A stretch of 64,000 nucleotides of DNA from Zygnema cylindricum (GCA_037447655.1 JBBHKE010001973.1:587954-651953), one strand, 5' to 3'; shown: positions 41,600-63,074, counted from the stretch's first letter. A program made the numbers and translations. Notes: generated from the letters alone by a model not told the origin.

Positions 41600-44406
41600 G
41601 CTTATGATTTGGGGGGTCCCCGTCCGCGTTTATACACGCGGATTCCGATGGCTGTGCGGATTATCGTATAACAAGACGCCCTCCACCTTCCTTTGTCCCG
41701 TATTTATTCGGATCTCGCAGATGTTAAACCTTGGCACCTCCTTGTCATGTTCTCACTTTGGGTTCTAGTCTTACCTGGCCGCGGCAGTGGTAGCGGGGCC
41801 AGAGAAACTATGGCTCAATGTCAACGATTCCTTCAGGGCGATTAGCGAGCCCTTCATGCCGAGCACGAGGATCGAGTTGCGAGTGCTTGTTTCACACCAC
41901 ATCGTATATCTCGGACTTCAGCATCCTCATATTGTCGTGCAGTACATCTGGGCCGAGTTGGTGAGCTCTCTCGAGCGGTTCGAGCCCTCCAACCTTAAAA
42001 TCCTGCTCCTCCGTCTGCTGCGACTGTTGAGATTCTCCAAGCTCTTCATCCGCCAGCTCCTTCCCCTCAGTCCCCCTCTAACCACACCTTTGAGCCTACA
42101 TTGTGTTTTCTCTTAGATCGAGACTCTTTGATTAAAGCCCTTACGAGTTATTTCGCGACGTTTTGCCTACGGAATCTGGTGCTCGGGGCTTTGATATGTT
42201 TTTTCGAGTATGTTCCCTTATTGCGGCTGGCACTGTCCCTTCTCGTATTTGCAATCTCCTCACAGCCTCACGCCTCGTGGTTGTCACCAAACCCAATGGG
42301 GGAATCCGTCCTATTACGTTGCGTGAGGTATTGTATCGATTGGTGGCCATGCAATCTGCATCCAACTCCAGCCTGCTTTCCATGATTATTTCTCTCCTCA
42401 TCAGTTCGGAGTGGCAACCCGAGGGGGGTGTGAGGGCGTGGTCCATGGGATCCGGGCTTTGTTAGATGCCCATCCGGATTGGTTAGTTCTCCAAGTGGAT
42501 GTTTCTGATGCCTTTAATACAGTGGATCGGAATGCCATTTTTTCGGAGCTTATGGGTGCACCTTCCCCAATTGTCCAAATATTTCCTTTTGTGAGGGCCT
42601 TCTATTCTTTAAGCAGTAGTCTCTCTTTCTCCAGTGTTGGTCCCACTTTCCTCCACGACTGGCACCCATTAGGGCGAACCTCTAAGGGGGCCTTTGTTTG
42701 ACCTAGCCCATTACCGCGCCTTCCGAGCTTCGGCAGCTGCTTACCCTTCTAGCCTTTTCCCTTCAGTTGCGGATGATACACACATTATTGGTCCTTCGGG
42801 ACCAAGTTATACCGGCCTATAACTTTTTCAAGGCTCGCTTGGCCAAACTCAATCTTTCGGTCGTGCCCTCTAAGTGTGCTGATTGGTCCCCACGTCCTAT
42901 TCCTCCTCCTTTCACGCCCTCTCTTGGATTTCAGACTCCTCTTTCCAAAGGCATTCGTGTGTTGGGTTGCCCGCTTGGTTCAAATCCATAGGTCACAAAA
43001 TTCCTCGATTTCGCTTTTCAGACAGATTTGTCCCACGTGGACGACCTTCCTCACCTTTCTGATCCCCAAGTGGCCTTTGCTCTTTTGACACGGTGTTTCC
43101 CCCACCGGCCCTCCTACCTTACTCGCACTTCCCCTCCCATCCCATCCTTTGTTTCCTCACTTTCTGCATTCGATTATCGCCTTATGGATGTCCTCCACAC
43201 TTTGTCGGGCTATGGAGCTTTTGATCGCGAGTTTGGGCCTGCGGCACGCATCCAAGCCTTTCTTCTTGTCTCGGCTGGCGGTTTGGGTTTACTCTCGACG
43301 ACGCTTGTTGCTCTAGCCGCCTATTTGGGAAGTTGGTGCCTTGTTGCTTCTCCTATTGTCTCTAGTTTTCCGGCTGGGGAAAATCCTATTCTTGCAGCCG
43401 TGGTTCTCCGTGTTTCAGATGGTGAGCTCGCCTTCCAACGATCCCTTTAGGATGCATCAAGTTCTCTTAATCCGCCTGCTATCGAGGACATGCCGATATT
43501 TTCTACTCTTGTTACGACATCAGTTGCGTGTGTTCAAGAATCCATTTCTAATCGGGTTGTCGCAGCTATTAAATCCGAACTTCTCGAGGCACTTCCTTCC
43601 TATTCTTCGCGTGCACGCTTCCTATCTTGTGGCGGACCTAGCTCTGGAGCTTGGCTATTGGTTGTCCCTATCTTATCCACTCTTCGTTTCACCGCGGCTC
43701 AGTTCACGGCGACCCTTATGTTCTGGCTTGGTCTCCCTCACCCACCTTTGCTTGGCTCACTTGTTTGCTCCTTTGCTTGGCTCACTTGTTTGCTCCTGTG
43801 GCCATGTTCTCGAGCCCGACGGGGTCCATTTGCTTCGTTGCTCCCACGGGGGCGAGTTGATTTAGGCGCACGACACGATTCGAGACACCATCGCTACTAT
43901 CACTTCTGAGGGGGGATTTTTTGTTCGTCGGGAGGTCTCTCACATTATTCCTTCACGTCGGTTTGACCTTGTATTACTTGATGGTGCGCGTCGTACATTT
44001 GGTGACATTGTTTTGGCGAACCCTATCTCAACTACAATCGTCAACCAAGCGGCTCGGCATGCCGCCAATGACGCGGCTAAAAGGAAGGAGCATGGTTATA
44101 CCCGTCACGACGCAATGGATGGCTTCATTCTGATGGGGGTCGAGATATTTGGTTGTTTGGGTGTGGCTTTGGATGAGTTTTTCCGTCCTTGTGTTCGGAG
44201 CTCGTTGGAGAGGCGCGGACCTTGGAGCCCTTCTATTTCAATCCTTACTTCTTTTTTTCGTCAACGTTTTTCTGTGGGCCTACAACGGGCGTTGGCTTCT
44301 ATATTACTACGATCGTCTATTGTCGTTATGGATCGAAGGCGTGTTCCGGAACTTCCTCCTCGTACTCCTCCGGGATTCGGGGACTTACGTGGTTGCTCTA
44401 CGTAGA
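41600..44406 (+). pseudogene. Plant non-LTR-type reverse transcriptase pseudogene
   Basis: A large protein of the plant RT family found as dispersed copies in genomes, read in several frames. Motifs in order: ALHPPAPSP (about 42040), VVVTKPNGGIRPITLREVL (about 42278), the polymerase block LQVDVSDAFNTVDRNAIFSE (42489-42550), FPFVRAFYSLSSSLSF, and the active-site region PSVADDTHIIGPSG (about 42757-42800, VADD in place of YADD). Then GIRVLGCPLGS, FPHRPSYLTRT, GLGLLSTTLVALAAYLGSW, CSCGHVLEPDGVHLLRCSHG (a Cys/His motif, about 43790) and the C-terminal DIVLANPISTTIVNQAARHA. Seven or more frame changes make it dead. No LTR is associated. It seems inserted in an older Copia element. Confidence 0.8.
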
Positions 44407-44699
44407 TTTTTAGTTATGTTGGGAGTTTTTTTTTGATACGTGTTAGTTTTTTCATTTGATGTTTTGTTTGCTGGGTTTTGCTTTTTTGGGTGTTTTCGAT
44501 TTCCTTGCCATCCTTTCGTATTTTCATCGGTTTTGCCTCGATTTTTCTTTTTGTTTATTCCCTTGTCATGTGGTTTTTTCAGTTTTTGCAATGCTACTTC
44601 TTTTTGTTCCTATGGACTCAGATGGTCTACCATCGCGCTTTTTAATAAAGTCAGCCCCTTATGAAAAGGAGGACGTGATCAGTTTTCCTACTCCAACAA

Positions 44700-45690
44700 A
44701 CAAGTTGTTCGCTTTCAAGTGCAATGGAAGGAGAAAAACACTACGGCAAGATCATGGACGCGGGAGCTTCCGCCCACGTGTTGGAATCGATCCGCATTCG
44801 ATAACCTCGGGACCACTCCACCGAGGCGCGCCTATTATGCATGTGGACAGAGCATAGTGTCCCATGCCAAAGGCAACTCACTCTTATGATATATATAGAT
44901 GGTAACCCAACAGAGAAAACAGTGCATGATGTCCTCTATGTTCCAAACTTTAAAAAGAACCTGTTTTATACATCTTCAACTAAATTAATGGTTTTGAAGT
45001 TCTCAAAAATGGAAAACAACTGGTTAGCAAGCAGGGTAGAGAAGCGAAATCCGGAACTAGAGGTCCAAATCAGATGTATAGGATGGACTCGGAAAATCTT
45101 CATGACAAAGATGTTTTCTTCTCTGGGGTCATATCCGACAAGGATTAGTGGCATAAAAGATTGGGCCATGTACATCTCAAAAGCATTGAGAAGGGAGTCA
45201 GGGTGGAGTTACAAAAGGTGTAAATTTATCAAAAAATAAAGCAAACACATATGTGATGACTGTGCTTTTGAAAAGATCTATAAGTTATTTTTTTATATCA
45301 AAAAGCATTTCTAGGTCATAGAGAGTATTAGAATTAGTTTACTAGGATGTATGGGGACCGGCAAAAATTCCATCAGCTAGAGGGATAAAATACATGCTAA
45401 CCTTTACTGATGATTAATACAAGTATAGTAAAGTTTATTTCATGAAAGGAGAAAAGCGAAGTATTCTCTCATTTTAAAGATTTGAGATGCTGGAGTGAGA
45501 AGATTCATAAAGTTCCCATTTAGGTCCTCATTTCAGACAATGAAGGGGAGTATCTGACACAAAAATTTATCACCTACCGAAACACCAATGGTACAACAAG
45601 TCAACTTATTGTTCCATAGTCCCTAGAGCAAAATGGTGTAGTCGAAAGATTCAATAGGACATTAATTGAGAGTGCAAGATCCATGTTAGC
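44700..45690 (+). pseudogene. Decayed Copia protease-integrase fragment
   Basis: Protease relic MDAGASAHVLESI near 44757-44800 and TEKTVHDVLYVPNFKKNL near 44910-44965. A GAG-pre-integrase relic (WHKRLGHVHLKSIEKG in another frame, near 45150-45195) follows. Integrase core pieces are FTDD, ISDNEGEYLTQKF (about 45535) and EQNGVVERFNRTLIESARSM (about 45630-45690). Homology stops where the GA-rich satellite begins. Confidence 0.75.
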
Positions 45691-45692
45691 AG

Positions 45693-45795
45693 ATAGAGGG
45701 AGGGGGAGAGGGAAGGGGAGGGAGGGAGGGGGGGAGAGAGAAAGAGAAGAGAGAGGGGAGAGAGAGAGAGAGAGAGGAGAGAGAGAGGGAGAGAG

Positions 45796-45831
<36 letters not shown>

Positions 45832-45961
45832 GAGAGAGAGAGAGGAGGAGTGAGAGAGGAGGGAGAGGAGAGAGAGGAGAGAGAGAAGAGAGAGAGAGAG
45901 AGAGAGGGGAAGTGAGAGAGAGGCGGAGGGAGGGAGAGGGAGGGGAAGTGAGAGAGAGAGT

Positions 45962-46023
<62 letters not shown>

Positions 46024-46155
46024 GGGAAGTGAGAGAGAGGCGGAGGGAGGGAGAGGGAGGGGAAGTGAGAGAGAGAGAGAGAGGGAGAGAGGGGAAGTGA
46101 GAGAGAGGCGGAGGGAGGGAGAGGGAGGGGAAGTGAGAGAGAGAGTGAGAGGGAC
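45693..46155. repeat. GA-rich satellite with 70-bp higher-order unit
   Basis: Purine-only plus strand. A unit containing GGGGAAGTGAGAGAGAGGCG plus GAGGGAGGGAGAGGGAGGGG occurs three times (about 45907, 46022, 46090) within simpler (GA)n. It starts inside the dead integrase. Confidence 0.85.
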
Positions 46156-46623
46156 TCTCAGAATGATTTTTTTCGATTATATTTTTGAACCCTCCTTTGG
46201 TTTGCCTTGTTCCTCATTACCACTACAATGGTGTGGCTTCTATACTTTACACAATCCACTAAAACAAGACTACTGAATGGACCTTAGGGTTATTAATTCC
46301 TCAGCTCATAGAGCCAAATGCTTTAAATCTCTCTAATTCTCCATTTCTCTTTAGCCAAAATGTAAAATCAGCTGACTTCGTCGATTAGGATAGTACCTGC
46401 ACCTTGAATATTGTCTATGGTTCTAATGGAGACCTGTCAAGATACAGAAGGTTTTGACCTCTCGAAATCGTTGTTTCAATAGTGAAAAAATGTTGAATTA
46501 GTCGTCTCTTGGACAAGAACGGAAGACGAATAAAAATTTGCTCATTTCGGAACATCAACAAAGAAAATCCAAGGTACGGTCCATCACCACGAGCCTTTAT
46601 TGTTACTCTCCAGTTGGTTTGCA

Positions 46624-55844
<9,221 letters not shown>

Positions 55845-58325
55845 CTGAAGACAATAAATTCAGCTTTAGCTAAGAAGCTTTAGGAACCAGAAGATACAAA
55901 TCTTAAGAACATATACTTACTAGCACTTACAATGGATACAACCACACTAGCGCAAAACTTAATACTGAATCCAAATAGATGGAGTACACAAACTGCAGTA
56001 TGCCGGAGTTTATACCTCTCTTTGATCAGGTAAACATGCAGCTAGGAGTCTAGATCATGTTCAAACATGCGGAAACAATTGGAAGTGCTATATCTTGTCG
56101 TGCCATACTATTGGCGTTTTACACATATTTTCAGGTATAATACATGTATAGTACGGCGTAACAAGATCTAGCAATTCCAATTGTTTTCGCACATTTGAGG
56201 TATTGTACCAACTGTATTTCTAGCAAATTTTTGAACTTGAAATTTTACTAAAGAAAAAAACCTGCAACTGCACTATTCAGGAAAAGGATTAACCAAAACT
56301 TGCTCCTGAACAACTGTACGAGATAGAAAAATGCCAACTAAAATCACTATAATGAGCCCAGGCTAGATTTGGTTGCATTTTTGCTAAATTTTTTAGCCCA
56401 AACAAACACCCATCGATAGTGGTCTAGAAATTGCAGAGTACAGAGTTGGACAAGAAAGGAAAAAATACTTAAAGAGTAGCGAATATGCAATAATTGAATC
56501 CATACAATTATGGAGTGAAAGAAATACTACTTCAGATGCAATAATTATGATGACGCACACATAAATCCAGGTTTATGAAATCTTATACCAAAAAGGAGTG
56601 CCATTTATTACCTTCTAGGGAAAACATTGTTTTATGGCCAGAAATCTGGCTGATTTCGAGCTAGCAACCTACTGTAATTAGCATTCGACATCTGCAGTAT
56701 TTAGAGATGAAATTTACATTTTGATTCATATAAGGTTTTCACCGATAAAGCTTATTCCATTCATTATTGGAGCAACTAGATCCACATCAGTGTGGGCCTT
56801 AAATGACAGGAATTATGTGAATTAGAACAATGCTGCTCAAAACCACAGTCAGGTAAGTCGTCTAAGAGCATAGTCATTCAATTCACAAGGGAAGATCTGA
56901 GTATAATCATAACCTTGTTTGCAGCAACTCTCTCATTAAGAAGAACAATGAAGATTAGTATCGACGATAAAAGACTTTTATAACTTGTACTCTCACGCCA
57001 AAAGGAGTTGAGAACAGAAAAAAAATCCTTATATTTTCCGGCAATTGAAGGTATGAATATAAAGAAAGCTGCGAAGACTGAATGACATGGCAGCGGTATG
57101 TACAACTCGGTCAACATATATTTTACCACATCACATCATGTAAAAATTACCGTTGGTTTATTTTAAAACTTGTACGACAAATAAACAAGTAGATTTTGAA
57201 CGTAGGCAGATGTTCTTGCTTAAACTTTGCATTTTCAGCACTGTTAATTAATATTGTGGAAAGCATATCCATACCAAGTTCTTAGCATTGCACTCCTTTA
57301 CTGTTTGACGAAAGCAAGTTTAGCTGCAGTATTTTCTACAGTGGGCCATCGAAGGCACATAAGAATAGGAATGTCATTGTCACATCCAGGCATTGTGTCA
57401 TTTTTTTCTAAATTATAGTTCAAATGTGCGAAACAAAATTGAAACACTGTATGTGATGGCCAGCACTATACACGTCTTATAGATCTTTGGAGGTATAATA
57501 CGCATATAGTATAGTCATTCCATGTAAAATTTCTTACTGTTTTAGCATATTTGAGTTTTTTTAGAGTGCAAAACACATGTGAGAACTTGCAAAAGCACTT
57601 CAAAACATTTGCAGCTAAATCACTGTATTTTTTTCCTGTACAGATAGAACGATTCCAGATGCGGAATATGAAGTTTATCAGCAATATTACAATGACCATA
57701 TCTTGATTGGACGTAAATAAGCTGACAGAAACTGTAGAAGAGGTTTGTTTCTTGCCGTACGACGCCTGGAGGGGGCGGGAAGAGAGTAAGCGAGGGCAAC
57801 TTGGAGAGGATGCCGGCAAGAGAGGAAAACGATTTCGAAAGATTCAAAACATGGCGCCAGAATGGTGATGTATACGGTAGTACGGTGAGCGCACTTATTC
57901 ACCTCCTTATTTTGTGGACGGAATCTTGACCGCCCGATCAGTTTTTTCGATGTGAATTCAAAAATGTTATGTATCAACATAGTCAGCATTGTTGGTTTAC
58001 TCGTAACGGACACGAATCCTTATTTCGTGGTGAAGCCAAAGCAGGTTTGAACCGTTCGATTGTGAAATTTTACTTACAGCAGTTCTTTAAATAATACCGC
58101 AAGAAACCTCAATAAAATGAGCAAGTGCGATTCCCGCCGTGCGATATTTCTAAGGGTATGTTCCCATGTACTTGTAACTTAGTGAATTTAATTTGTATTT
58201 TAGTGCAGATCCTCCGGACCCGGTTTTCAGGTGTCCCTATGTGTAACAACGACATTGTTACGACATTGTGACGATTGTATACGTCGACAATGCCCGTGAC
58301 GATTGTCAGGGTCTACTACACTCAG
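55845..58325. other. DDM1 5' region and intergenic DNA
   Basis: Upstream of the last recognised DDM1 exon. No in-phase ATG exon could be chosen. A GC-richer island at about 57740-57960 would suit a DDM1 transcription start on the minus strand, and the intervening 2 kb would then be a first intron. On the plus strand an ATG at about 57810 opens 26 codons ending at a GTGAGC donor-like site, but nothing supports it as a gene. Confidence 0.35.
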
Positions 58326-58789
58326 TACACCGTGAATCGCTATTAGCGTTCATAACGCTAGTTGAGGTACCCCGTTTTTTTATGCAAATTCCCAAATAAA
58401 ATTAATCATTCTAAATGTTTTTGAACGTTATTTGATGTACCCCACCTAATAGGGTTCATAACTGTAATATAGTGCCCTTCTAAATAGTGTGGTGTACGGA
58501 CTGTCAGATCCGTATTATTTTGTAATTTTTCAAGTAAAAAAGTACAGAAAAAATATTCACGCTAACGCGCGCGCATGTAAATGTGCTCTGGATAAAATGA
58601 CGCGGATGTCACAAAAACGCGACGGCGTACAATATGAACAATTTCGTACATGCACATATTTTAGTGTGAAGATATTATGCGCCGACAATTATGACAAAGC
58701 AGTTTAAAAATTAGAGTTAATGATAAAGGGAATTGCTAATCGCAGAGACGATTTTTGCTGCGGGCAGGTACACCGCGAATCGCTATTAG

Positions 58790-59160
58790 TAGTGTTGGGT
58801 ATCGGGTAAATTCATATCGCGATAATTTCGATATTCGATATATCGAATATCGATCGAGCAGATTCCTCGATATATCGTACCGGGACCAACATAAACTATC
58901 GCGAGATATATCGCAAAAACTGGGTGTCCGTAGTGTCACCGTACGGAAAATCGTACGGAACCCCCCCTCCCCCCGGGCGCGCGCTCGGTGGGGGGGGAGG
59001 GGTTTGAAAAAAAAAATGGAAAAAAAAAAAAAAAAAAATTAATGCCTCAATACATCGCAATAATTTGGTTTTCGATATATCGAAGCGATATATCAATTAT
59101 CGGGTACCTGAATTCGATATATGTCGAATATCAGCAAGAGGTCCTCGATACCCAACACTA
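58790..59160. mobile_element. TIR element W (371 bp)
   Basis: 15-bp perfect ends TAGTGTTGGGTATCG / CGATACCCAACACTA and 8-bp GCTATTAG duplications. The interior has ATATCGA-rich palindromes and an A run at about 59008-59037. It is related by its ends to 61849-62295. Confidence 0.75.
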
Positions 59161-59361
59161 CACCGCGAATCGTTATTAGCGTTGAGAAATTATTAGTGTA
59201 AAGAAAAAATTAGCCTCATTCATTCTAATTTAGTGCCAAGAGACATGGGAGATTATGGTCCACGTCCTTAAATAGTGTAGTTTATTCTATTTAAGGTATT
59301 AATGTCAAAATTTTGGGGTGCCGATATAGAGTTCATAACGCTAATAACGATTTGCGGTGTA
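59159..59361 (+). repeat. MITE2 copy (203 bp) in the terminal TA of element W
   Basis: TACACCGCGAATCGTTATTA ... GCTAATAACGATTTGCGGTG TA. Same length as the copy at 40541 and in inverted orientation to it. Confidence 0.85.
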
Positions 59362-60053
59362 GCTATTAGCGTACATGACGCTGATTGGGGTACCTCTTTT
59401 TTTTCAGCAATTTCTCAAATAGAATAAAGTACGCTAAATGTTTATGAGCGTTATTTGAGGTACCCCGCTCAATACGGTTCATAACTGTAATTTAGTGCCT
59501 TTTTAAATAGTGTGGTGTACGAACTGTCGTATCCGTACTATTCTGTACCTTTTTAAATATAAAAGTACAAAAAATATAATAGTATGTAATTGCGTAAATA
59601 TTTTCCGGCATACGCGAATGTCAAAAAAACGCGACGCCGTACGATTTGAACAATTTCGTACATCTACATGTTTTAGTGTGGACATATTATGTGCCGGAAA
59701 TTTTTACAAAGCATTTTACAAATTAGAGTTAATGATAAATTAGTATCATTGTGTACCCTAAAAAACCCAATTTACCGTAAAGTACGCTAATTGTTTCATT
59801 ACGCTATCTATTTTATTACGCTAATAGTGATTCACGGTGTAGTTTTCAAAAATCGTACATTTGAAGTACATTTTCGTACAAGCTACATACCTTTAAGTTC
59901 AGATTTGACGGTCAATCCGTCGAACAACTTTGACTGGCGAAATATTTGTAACGGCGGTTAAAAAACTGTCGCGCTTCAGAACGTCGGCCGTCATGAAATA
60001 AAATAAAAAATAACAATTCACACAGCCGGCACAGGTTTACATTAACACAACTG

Positions 60054-60534
60054 ATAGCCTATTCCCACCAGAGCATTTGATTTTCTGAAAACTCATCGGA
60101 AAACGTACACGCTTCTACGCCATCAAACATAGGCGCGAAAACAAACCTGCAATATTGAATGTTCGAAGGACGACGACGGTGGTTCAAAGTCCTACAGTTT
60201 TTTCGCGAGTATAATGAACTAGCCGTACGGATGTTGTTTTGGCTACGTCGGCTTTTCGGCGAAATACGCGACTTTAACCCGACTTCAATATCCGGCAATA
60301 TTTTGAGGAAGCTCGTTTGTACGGTTATCATAGAAAGTCGTATATTATTCCGTCTGTTGCGGAACTGAATTATTTTTCCGGTGGGAATAGGCCATGAATA
60401 GAAGGATCGACGTTTGACAAATAGAAAGAAAGTTTCGCACGTACAAAGGATTTTAAAACTTCCATATAATTATCATAATTCGGAAAATCATCGGAATAGG
60501 AAATGCTCCGGTGGGAATAGGCTATAAAGCAGCC
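60054..60534. mobile_element. TIR element Y (481 bp)
   Basis: Ends TAGCCTATTCCCACCAGAGC and, reverse-complemented, TAGCCTATTCCCACCGGAGC, with homology continuing past 25 bp. A third copy of the TTCCGGTGGGAATAGGC motif lies inside at about 60377-60394. It is inserted in the left arm of X. Confidence 0.7.
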
Positions 60535-60564
60535 ACATATAAATAAAATGGTTGCGCGCAGGTA

Positions 60565-60913
60565 GTTACTCACTTCACGTGAGCTCCATTGTGAAAGCAC
60601 ACACCGACAATGTGAATCAATGTGAAGCACTTATTCAATGTAATAATGTTGATTCGTAAATAGTGTGGCTTCATTTGGTCGCGCGTGACGACGCGTCATT
60701 TTAGTTTCATTGATATTTCATTATTTATACCCGGGTACTCTTTTGTATTTTGTACGAAGTTTATTTCATTTCGTGCGAGTTTATACATGTCGTACATCGT
60801 TTTTTAATTTTTATCCAAGTTCAGCGTAACGATTCGCGATTAGATTCCATTTTTGCGGCTAAGTCAAATGTCGGTGTGTGCTTTCACAGTGGAGCGCATA
60901 TGAAGTGAGTAAC
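60565..60913. mobile_element. TIR element Z (349 bp)
   Basis: About 45-bp ends: GTTACTCACTTCACGTGAGC... and, reverse-complemented from the right, GTTACTCACTTCATATGCGC..., both reaching GTGAAAGCACACACCGACA. It lies at the centre of X. Its interior resembles 62800-62925. Confidence 0.75.
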
Positions 60914-61442
60914 TACACCGCGAATCGTTATTAGTGTCAAATTATAAATAGTGTTGAAGAAAATTTACCGTAATTGATGCTAATTAAAAATTTGAAATTT
61001 TCAAAAAAAAAATGTATTCTAATTTCAACGTTTATGCTAATTTGGGAACAACAAAAAGGAATATTTGTCGTACGATTATATACATTAATATATATACCCG
61101 TAAAAAATATAAGAAATCGTACGCCGTCGCGAATTTAAAATATCTGTACAAGCTATACTAATTTACGGGTCAGACTAATCCCGTTTTGTTGAGCGCATGT
61201 TCCTATGTGTGCGCGTCTGATTTAATTCATTTTTTGTATTTTTTCACTTAAAAAGGTACAGTTATGTACAGTCTGACATCGACCGTACACCACACTATTA
61301 ATAATTTATTGTACTTTCGGACTTTACTTTAACCTTAATTAACGTCAAGGAAAGATTAAAATCATGTATCCTATTTAAAAAAAAATCAAAATTTTAATAA
61401 CCCAAATTAGTGACTTTGACACTAATAACATTTCGCGGTGTA
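60914..61442 (+). repeat. MITE3 copy (529 bp)
   Basis: Ends TACACCGCGAATCGTTATTA and (reverse-complemented) TACACCGCGAAATGTTATTA. It lies next to Z at the centre of foldback X and is homologous, inverted, to 40758-41304. Confidence 0.8.
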
Positions 61443-61848
61443 CCTGCGCGCAACCATTTTATTTATATGTGGCTGCCTCAGTTTTGTTAAAGTAAACTTG
61501 CGCCGGCCGTGTGAATTATTATTTTTTATTTTATTTCATGACGGTTGACGTTCCGAAGCGCGACGGTTTTTAACCGCCGTTACAAATATTTCGCCAGTCA
61601 AAGTTGTTCGACAGATTGACCGTCAAACCTAAACTTAAAGGTACGTAGCTTGTACAAAAATGTATTTCAAATGTACAATTTCTGACAACTACCTGCGCGC
61701 ATCAAAAATCATCTCTGCGATTAGCAATTCCCATGATCAATTAGAATAAATATTTTTTTGGAAAAAGCTGAAATTCCCAATTAGCGTAAATAACGCTAAT
61801 TGTTTCATCACGCTATCTATTTCATTACGCTAATAGTGATTCACAGTG

Positions 61849-62295
61849 TAGTGTTGTGTATCGGTAGGGTTTTGCCGATAATCCATATGTACCTTTTTTG
61901 GGCTTGCCGATAATCAATATACTCGCACAATATATCGACACCGGTGTTATCGTGATTGAAGACCGATATAATCAGTTTTTATTTGCGATAACACCGGTAC
62001 CGAAAACTATCGGCGATAATTGTACGGTTTATTCTGTCATAATAAACTGTCGTTATTTCGTTACACAGTCTACGGAACAAATGGACACATATGGCATACC
62101 ACGCTATGTACAGTGAAAAATATAATACAATATATTTAAATAACTATTATGTATTGTGCTATATTGTTTCCACTTAACACCAATAAAGAATTTGTTGGTC
62201 TCGGAGCAATATATCAGAACCCCTGACCGTTCGATAACCGAGAATTATCAGTATCTTTGTTATCACGATAAATTCATTGCCGATACATAACACTA
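61849..62295. mobile_element. TIR element W2 (447 bp), left TA occupied by MITE1
   Basis: Ends TAGTGTTGTGTATCGG and (reverse-complemented) TAGTGTTATGTATCGG, the same end type as W with a different interior (CCGATAATC motifs). Its first TA coincides with the right TA of the split MITE1, so MITE1 appears inserted in it. Confidence 0.65.
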
Positions 62296-63074
62296 ACGTC
62301 TACAATATGTGATGACACTAATTGTTTTTTGTAACCGTTTTTGAACGTCACGTGTTTTACCTAGACATCGTATACGTAAGAAGATACGCTTTGCCGTTGT
62401 GTCTCTTGTCTGGTCGACGTGAAATGGCATCGGAATCTTGAGACCCTAGCAAAAAACAATCCGTACAAGACTAAAAAGGACAAAACAAAATAAACTGTGT
62501 AGTTTTCTTTGTCGTACTAAACGCAAACGGACAAAACATAGCAAATCATGTACTTTTCCTCGTCCCTTGAAATTGTTTGAAAATTTTAACAACTTCAAAC
62601 ATATGCGAATGTGTTCTTATTTGTTTAGTGGGGATACTTTAATTTCAAACACATTACCGATGTGTTTTAAAGAAAAAAATGAAGATGACGTTTTTTGACG
62701 TGGCCGTGGGTCGAAAAACACAAACGACAATATGTAGTACATCCTAAGTTCGACAATGTCGCAAAATTTAACGTCGCGCGTAACGATGGGCATATTTTTT
62801 TTTTTCGTTTCATCGATATTTTTACGAGGGTCTATTTTATTATCGTGTACGAAGTCTGTTTCGTTTTCTGCGAGTTAATTTATCGTTGTCACATCGTCCT
62901 TTAATTTGCATCAAAGAGTGAAAATCTATCAGGGTAAATTTTAGGGTTTTTTAGGGTTTTTTAGGGTCAACATTACAAAATGTTACATTTTGAGCGATGA
63001 TCAACGAAGATGTTACATTAAAAACGATGTTCTATCGCGCATAGCTTGTAATACACGTGCTCAAAATTGAGTGG
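62296..63074. other. Intergenic DNA
   Basis: Contains the copy of the 28433-28508 segment (62698-62770) and a piece like the interior of element Z (62800-62925). A (TTTTTTAGGG)-type run at about 62938-62968 is also present. No gene was recognised. Confidence 0.45.

Larger units (their letters stand above)
58769..59841 (+). mobile_element. Second MITE1 copy (MITE1#2), itself interrupted
   Basis: Left end TACACCGCGAATCGCTATTA at 58769-58788, remainder 59362-59841 ending TTCACGGTGTA. GCTATTAG occurs at both break edges (58782-58789 and 59362-59369), the 8-bp target duplication of the inserted element W. It sits in the left arm of X at a TA. Its open frame (59510-59743) shares RHTRMSKKRDAVRFEQFR with the other copies. 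Confidence 0.75.
58728..61732. mobile_element. Foldback element X with several nested insertions
   Basis: Ends GGGAATTGCTAATCGCAGAG and its inverse at 61732, flanked by ATGATAAA (58720-58727) and ATGATCAA (61733-61740), an 8-bp duplication with one difference. Its arms are 58728-58768, 59842-60053 and 60535-60563 (left) and 61443-61732 (right). They are inverted copies of about 285 bp meeting at a centre like GCGCGCAGGTACCTGCGCGC with almost no loop. MITE1#2, element Y, element Z and a MITE3 copy are inserted in it. Confidence 0.75.
58326..61850 (+). mobile_element. MITE1 copy split by nested elements
   Basis: Left part 58326-58727 (TACACCGTGAATCGCTATTA end, 72-codon open frame 58489-58707). 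The right part resumes at about 61741 and ends TGATTCACAGTGTA at 61850. Foldback element X separates them. TA at both ends fits a TA target duplication, placed in the terminal TA of the element at 61849-62295. Confidence 0.75.

Noticed and set aside
57811-57890. First exon of a plus-strand gene (ATGCCGGCAAGA... with GTGAGC donor)
   Set aside because: Only 26 codons, no second exon found. It overlaps the likely DDM1 promoter region.
62938-62968. Interstitial telomere
   Set aside because: Only three units of a TTTTTTAGGG type, not exact TTTAGGG. Too short to matter.
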